Positions 6,193 through 7,740 of a stretch of 7,740 nt of DNA are shown in pieces (the first letter of the stretch is position 1; each line of letters begins with the position of its first letter). Position numbers and translations under genes: made by a program. The stretch is from Clostridiales bacterium. Lineage in GTDB: Bacteria; Bacillota; Clostridia; Lachnospirales; WQUN01. Under the pieces are notes generated by a model, which did no database searches, was not told the origin of the DNA, and saw only the letters and a program-made list of their open reading frames with translations. The DNA is taken from contig JAIRVD010000356.1 in NCBI GenBank assembly GCA_031254075.1, positions 1-7,740 on the forward strand. The letters are read 5' to 3'.

Positions 6193-7740
6193 TTACCACT
6201 CCTCGACATTTATCCAGTTACGCAACAACGCCGCAACTGCTTCGGGTTTTTCGTTAACAAATTTTTCAATATGTCTCTTGACTTCGTTTTCTTTGAAGTA
6301 GTCGATTTCTTCAAGTTCAAGCGTTGCTTCTTCCTTCGCTTCTTCAAGTTGAGTAGAAACAAGCAAATCTTCGACTGCAAGTTGCGGCTCAAGAGCTTCT
6401 TCATCTTCGCCGGCAATTCTTGATTTGCGAAGCAGACCGTAAAGTAACATTGCCAACAGCATGAAAAGCACCGCAACCATCAAAATTGTAGGAAGAGGCC
6501 AAGGCGTGTTTACAGTATCGTGCGTAATAATTTTTTGCATCACGTTAAGATGAACTCTATCAATCGGAAGCCCGACCGCGCTCGCGGCAAGCGCACGAAA
6601 ATGGTCATAATGTTCGTATGTTCCGTTGAGAATTATCGGCGCGGTGTTTGCGTTTTTAAATATTTCCCAATCTCTTTCGGTGCGTTCTTCGTCTTCCGCC
6701 ATCCAAAGGTCTTGATACACATTTTGATAAGTAACGGCTGTCACGGCTGCGGAAGATTCTCCGGGAATAACCCAACCCGGCCCCGTGTTTATAACTTCGA
6801 CGACGGAATCCATTTCATAATCTCTGTCCCATATATTTTGGGAGCCGGACATTGCGCCGCCTGCGGGGTTGTTGTATCCGACGAGTGCGGCGGCGTTGTT
6901 TGGAAGTCCCGGTTCCATGGCACTGTCCGTACCCTCAAAAGCTGAACGCTCTCCCGTTTCCCTGCGTAAAATTCCGCCGTCATCCATTCCCACGGGTATC
7001 GTATAAAATGTTCTGATTTGTTCCGTCATTAGCCTGTCGTCAAATCTTAAATTAAGAAAAGCGGCAACTTCATCAAACGCGGGATTCATAACCTGATGAA
7101 CACCAATCAATGCCTGATTGCGGTGCTGTTCGCGCATTTGATGTGTTTCGCTTGAACGGTCATTGTTTATATCATCCACGCCGTTGAAAATAGAACGTGC
7201 ATATTGGTCTATTATCATAATATTGTCAAGTTCAAGACGAGTTACGTTTCTTGCCACAAGCAATGCAATATCCCGCCCTTGCGTGGAAGAGAATTCATCC
7301 GTCACTGTCAAAATAACCGCTGCGGTTGGTGGCGCCGGGTCTCTGTCAAACGGTCTGTTGTTGGGAACGGTTAGAGTTACAATTGCGCCGCTTATACCGC
7401 GTATAGTATGGAGTTGACTTTCTATTTGCCCCTGTGCCCCGAGAATCAGCAACTGTCTGCGTTCTTGGTCGGTTGTGCTGAGGCTGGTATTCAAAGCATC
7501 GCCCCATGTAAAATGCGCATCATTCGGAATGGCATTAGTCGTCTCAATTATGGTTCTTGCTTCCGAAACATAACGGGTATCTACTTCCAGCCCCGACCCG
7601 TTTTGAATATCACGGTAACGAATTCCCGACCCTTCTAAAGCATTTTCCATTTGCGAAACGGTACGCCAGTCCGCCCCCGACACAAGAATCGTCCAGTTGG
7701 TGCGGAACGCAAAATAGGCCGTCAGGGCAATCGCAACCAA
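6193..7740 (-). CDS. fliF: Flagellar MS-ring protein FliF, lacking its N-terminal end
   Basis: 515 codons are visible; the 5' end is beyond the right edge. FliF forms the MS ring in the inner membrane, the base on which rotor and export gate assemble. The first visible residues (LVAIALTAYFAF) are the end of the first transmembrane helix, so only a short N-terminal piece is missing; the TTG at the edge is an internal Leu codon, not a start. Residues 15-185 are the YscJ/FliF ring-building region (GSGIRYRDIQNGSGLEV; IRGISGAIVTLTVPNNRPF; DIALLVARNVTRLELDNIMIID). Residues 200-400 are the RBM3/beta-collar region, with a Gly/Ala/Asn/Pro-rich loop near 250-300. A second transmembrane helix lies at 414-437. 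The cytoplasmic tail ends in the FliG-binding motif (ENEVKRHIEKFV, KPEAVAALLRNWI). The acidic linker with LAVEDLLVSTQ resembles clostridial FliF as I remember it. The stop is 3 bases before fliG. Confidence 0.97.
   Translation of the reverse strand: MVAIALTAYFAFRTNWTILVSGADWRTVSQMENALEGSGIRYRDIQNGSGLEVDTRYVSEARTIIETTNAIPNDAHFTWGDALNTSLSTTDQERRQLLILGAQGQIESQLHTIRGISGAIVTLTVPNNRPFDRDPAPPTAAVILTVTDEFSSTQGRDIALLVARNVTRLELDNIMIIDQYARSIFNGVDDINNDRSSETHQMREQHRNQALIGVHQVMNPAFDEVAAFLNLRFDDRLMTEQIRTFYTIPVGMDDGGILRRETGERSAFEGTDSAMEPGLPNNAAALVGYNNPAGGAMSGSQNIWDRDYEMDSVVEVINTGPGWVIPGESSAAVTAVTYQNVYQDLWMAEDEERTERDWEIFKNANTAPIILNGTYEHYDHFRALAASAVGLPIDRVHLNVMQKIITHDTVNTPWPLPTILMVAVLFMLLAMLLYGLLRKSRIAGEDEEALEPQLAVEDLLVSTQLEEAKEEATLELEEIDYFKENEVKRHIEKFVNEKPEAVAALLRNWINVEEW
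6199..6204 (-). promoter_or_regulatory. Ribosome binding site of fliG inside the fliF end
   Basis: The minus strand reads GAGGAG, 9 bases from the fliG ATG at 6189. It doubles as the two Glu codons before the last Trp of FliF, so fliF and fliG are effectively coupled. Confidence 0.7.

Noticed and set aside
6520..6945. Plus-strand open frame of 141 codons opposite fliF
   Set aside because: A shadow of the fliF collar region with no recognisable domain or start signal.
7738..7740. TTG at the right edge as a start codon of fliF
   Set aside because: The residues after it are the end of a transmembrane helix, and full FliF proteins have more sequence before it; the gene is simply cut by the window edge.

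Overview
The window is a block of one flagellar biosynthesis operon, read entirely on the minus strand. In transcription order (right to left) it holds fliF (5' end cut off by the window edge), fliG, fliH, fliI, fliJ, a membrane-anchored MgtE_N-like protein in the ylxF/flbB position, fliK, and the start of flgD (cut off at the left edge). Coding density is nearly complete: the longest gap is 53 bases, several genes touch or overlap, and I see no internal promoter or terminator. No mobile elements, RNA genes, CRISPR arrays or long repeats are visible. Long plus-strand reading frames are shadows of the real genes.

Organism: the order fliF-fliG-fliH-fliI-fliJ-(ylxF/flbB)-fliK-flgD is that of the Bacillota fla/che operon (as in Bacillus subtilis) and is shared with spirochetes. 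Base composition looks mid-range (about 45 % GC by eye on sample lines). Shine-Dalgarno sequences are strong AGGAGG types. The FliF periplasmic region and acidic C-terminal tail, and the FliK N-terminal helical region, resemble what I remember of Clostridia, including Lachnospiraceae-like forms. A Clostridia-class Bacillota is my best guess, with a spirochete as the alternative; this comes from memory of families, not from a search.

How the genes work together: FliF forms the MS ring in the inner membrane. FliG sits on it as the rotor torque ring. FliH, FliI and FliJ form the ATPase complex of the flagellar type III export gate. The MgtE_N-like protein is probably an extracytoplasmic scaffold or stator-associated factor. 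FliK measures hook length and switches export specificity, and FlgD is the hook cap. The part from fliG to fliJ is tightly packed (14-base fliG/fliH overlap, TAATG junction for fliI/fliJ), while the last three genes each have their own strong ribosome binding site in a gap of 22 to 53 bases.

Nothing here demands a new biological system. The item most worth a second look is the 300-residue MgtE_N-like protein with an unusual proline- and glutamate-rich tail.
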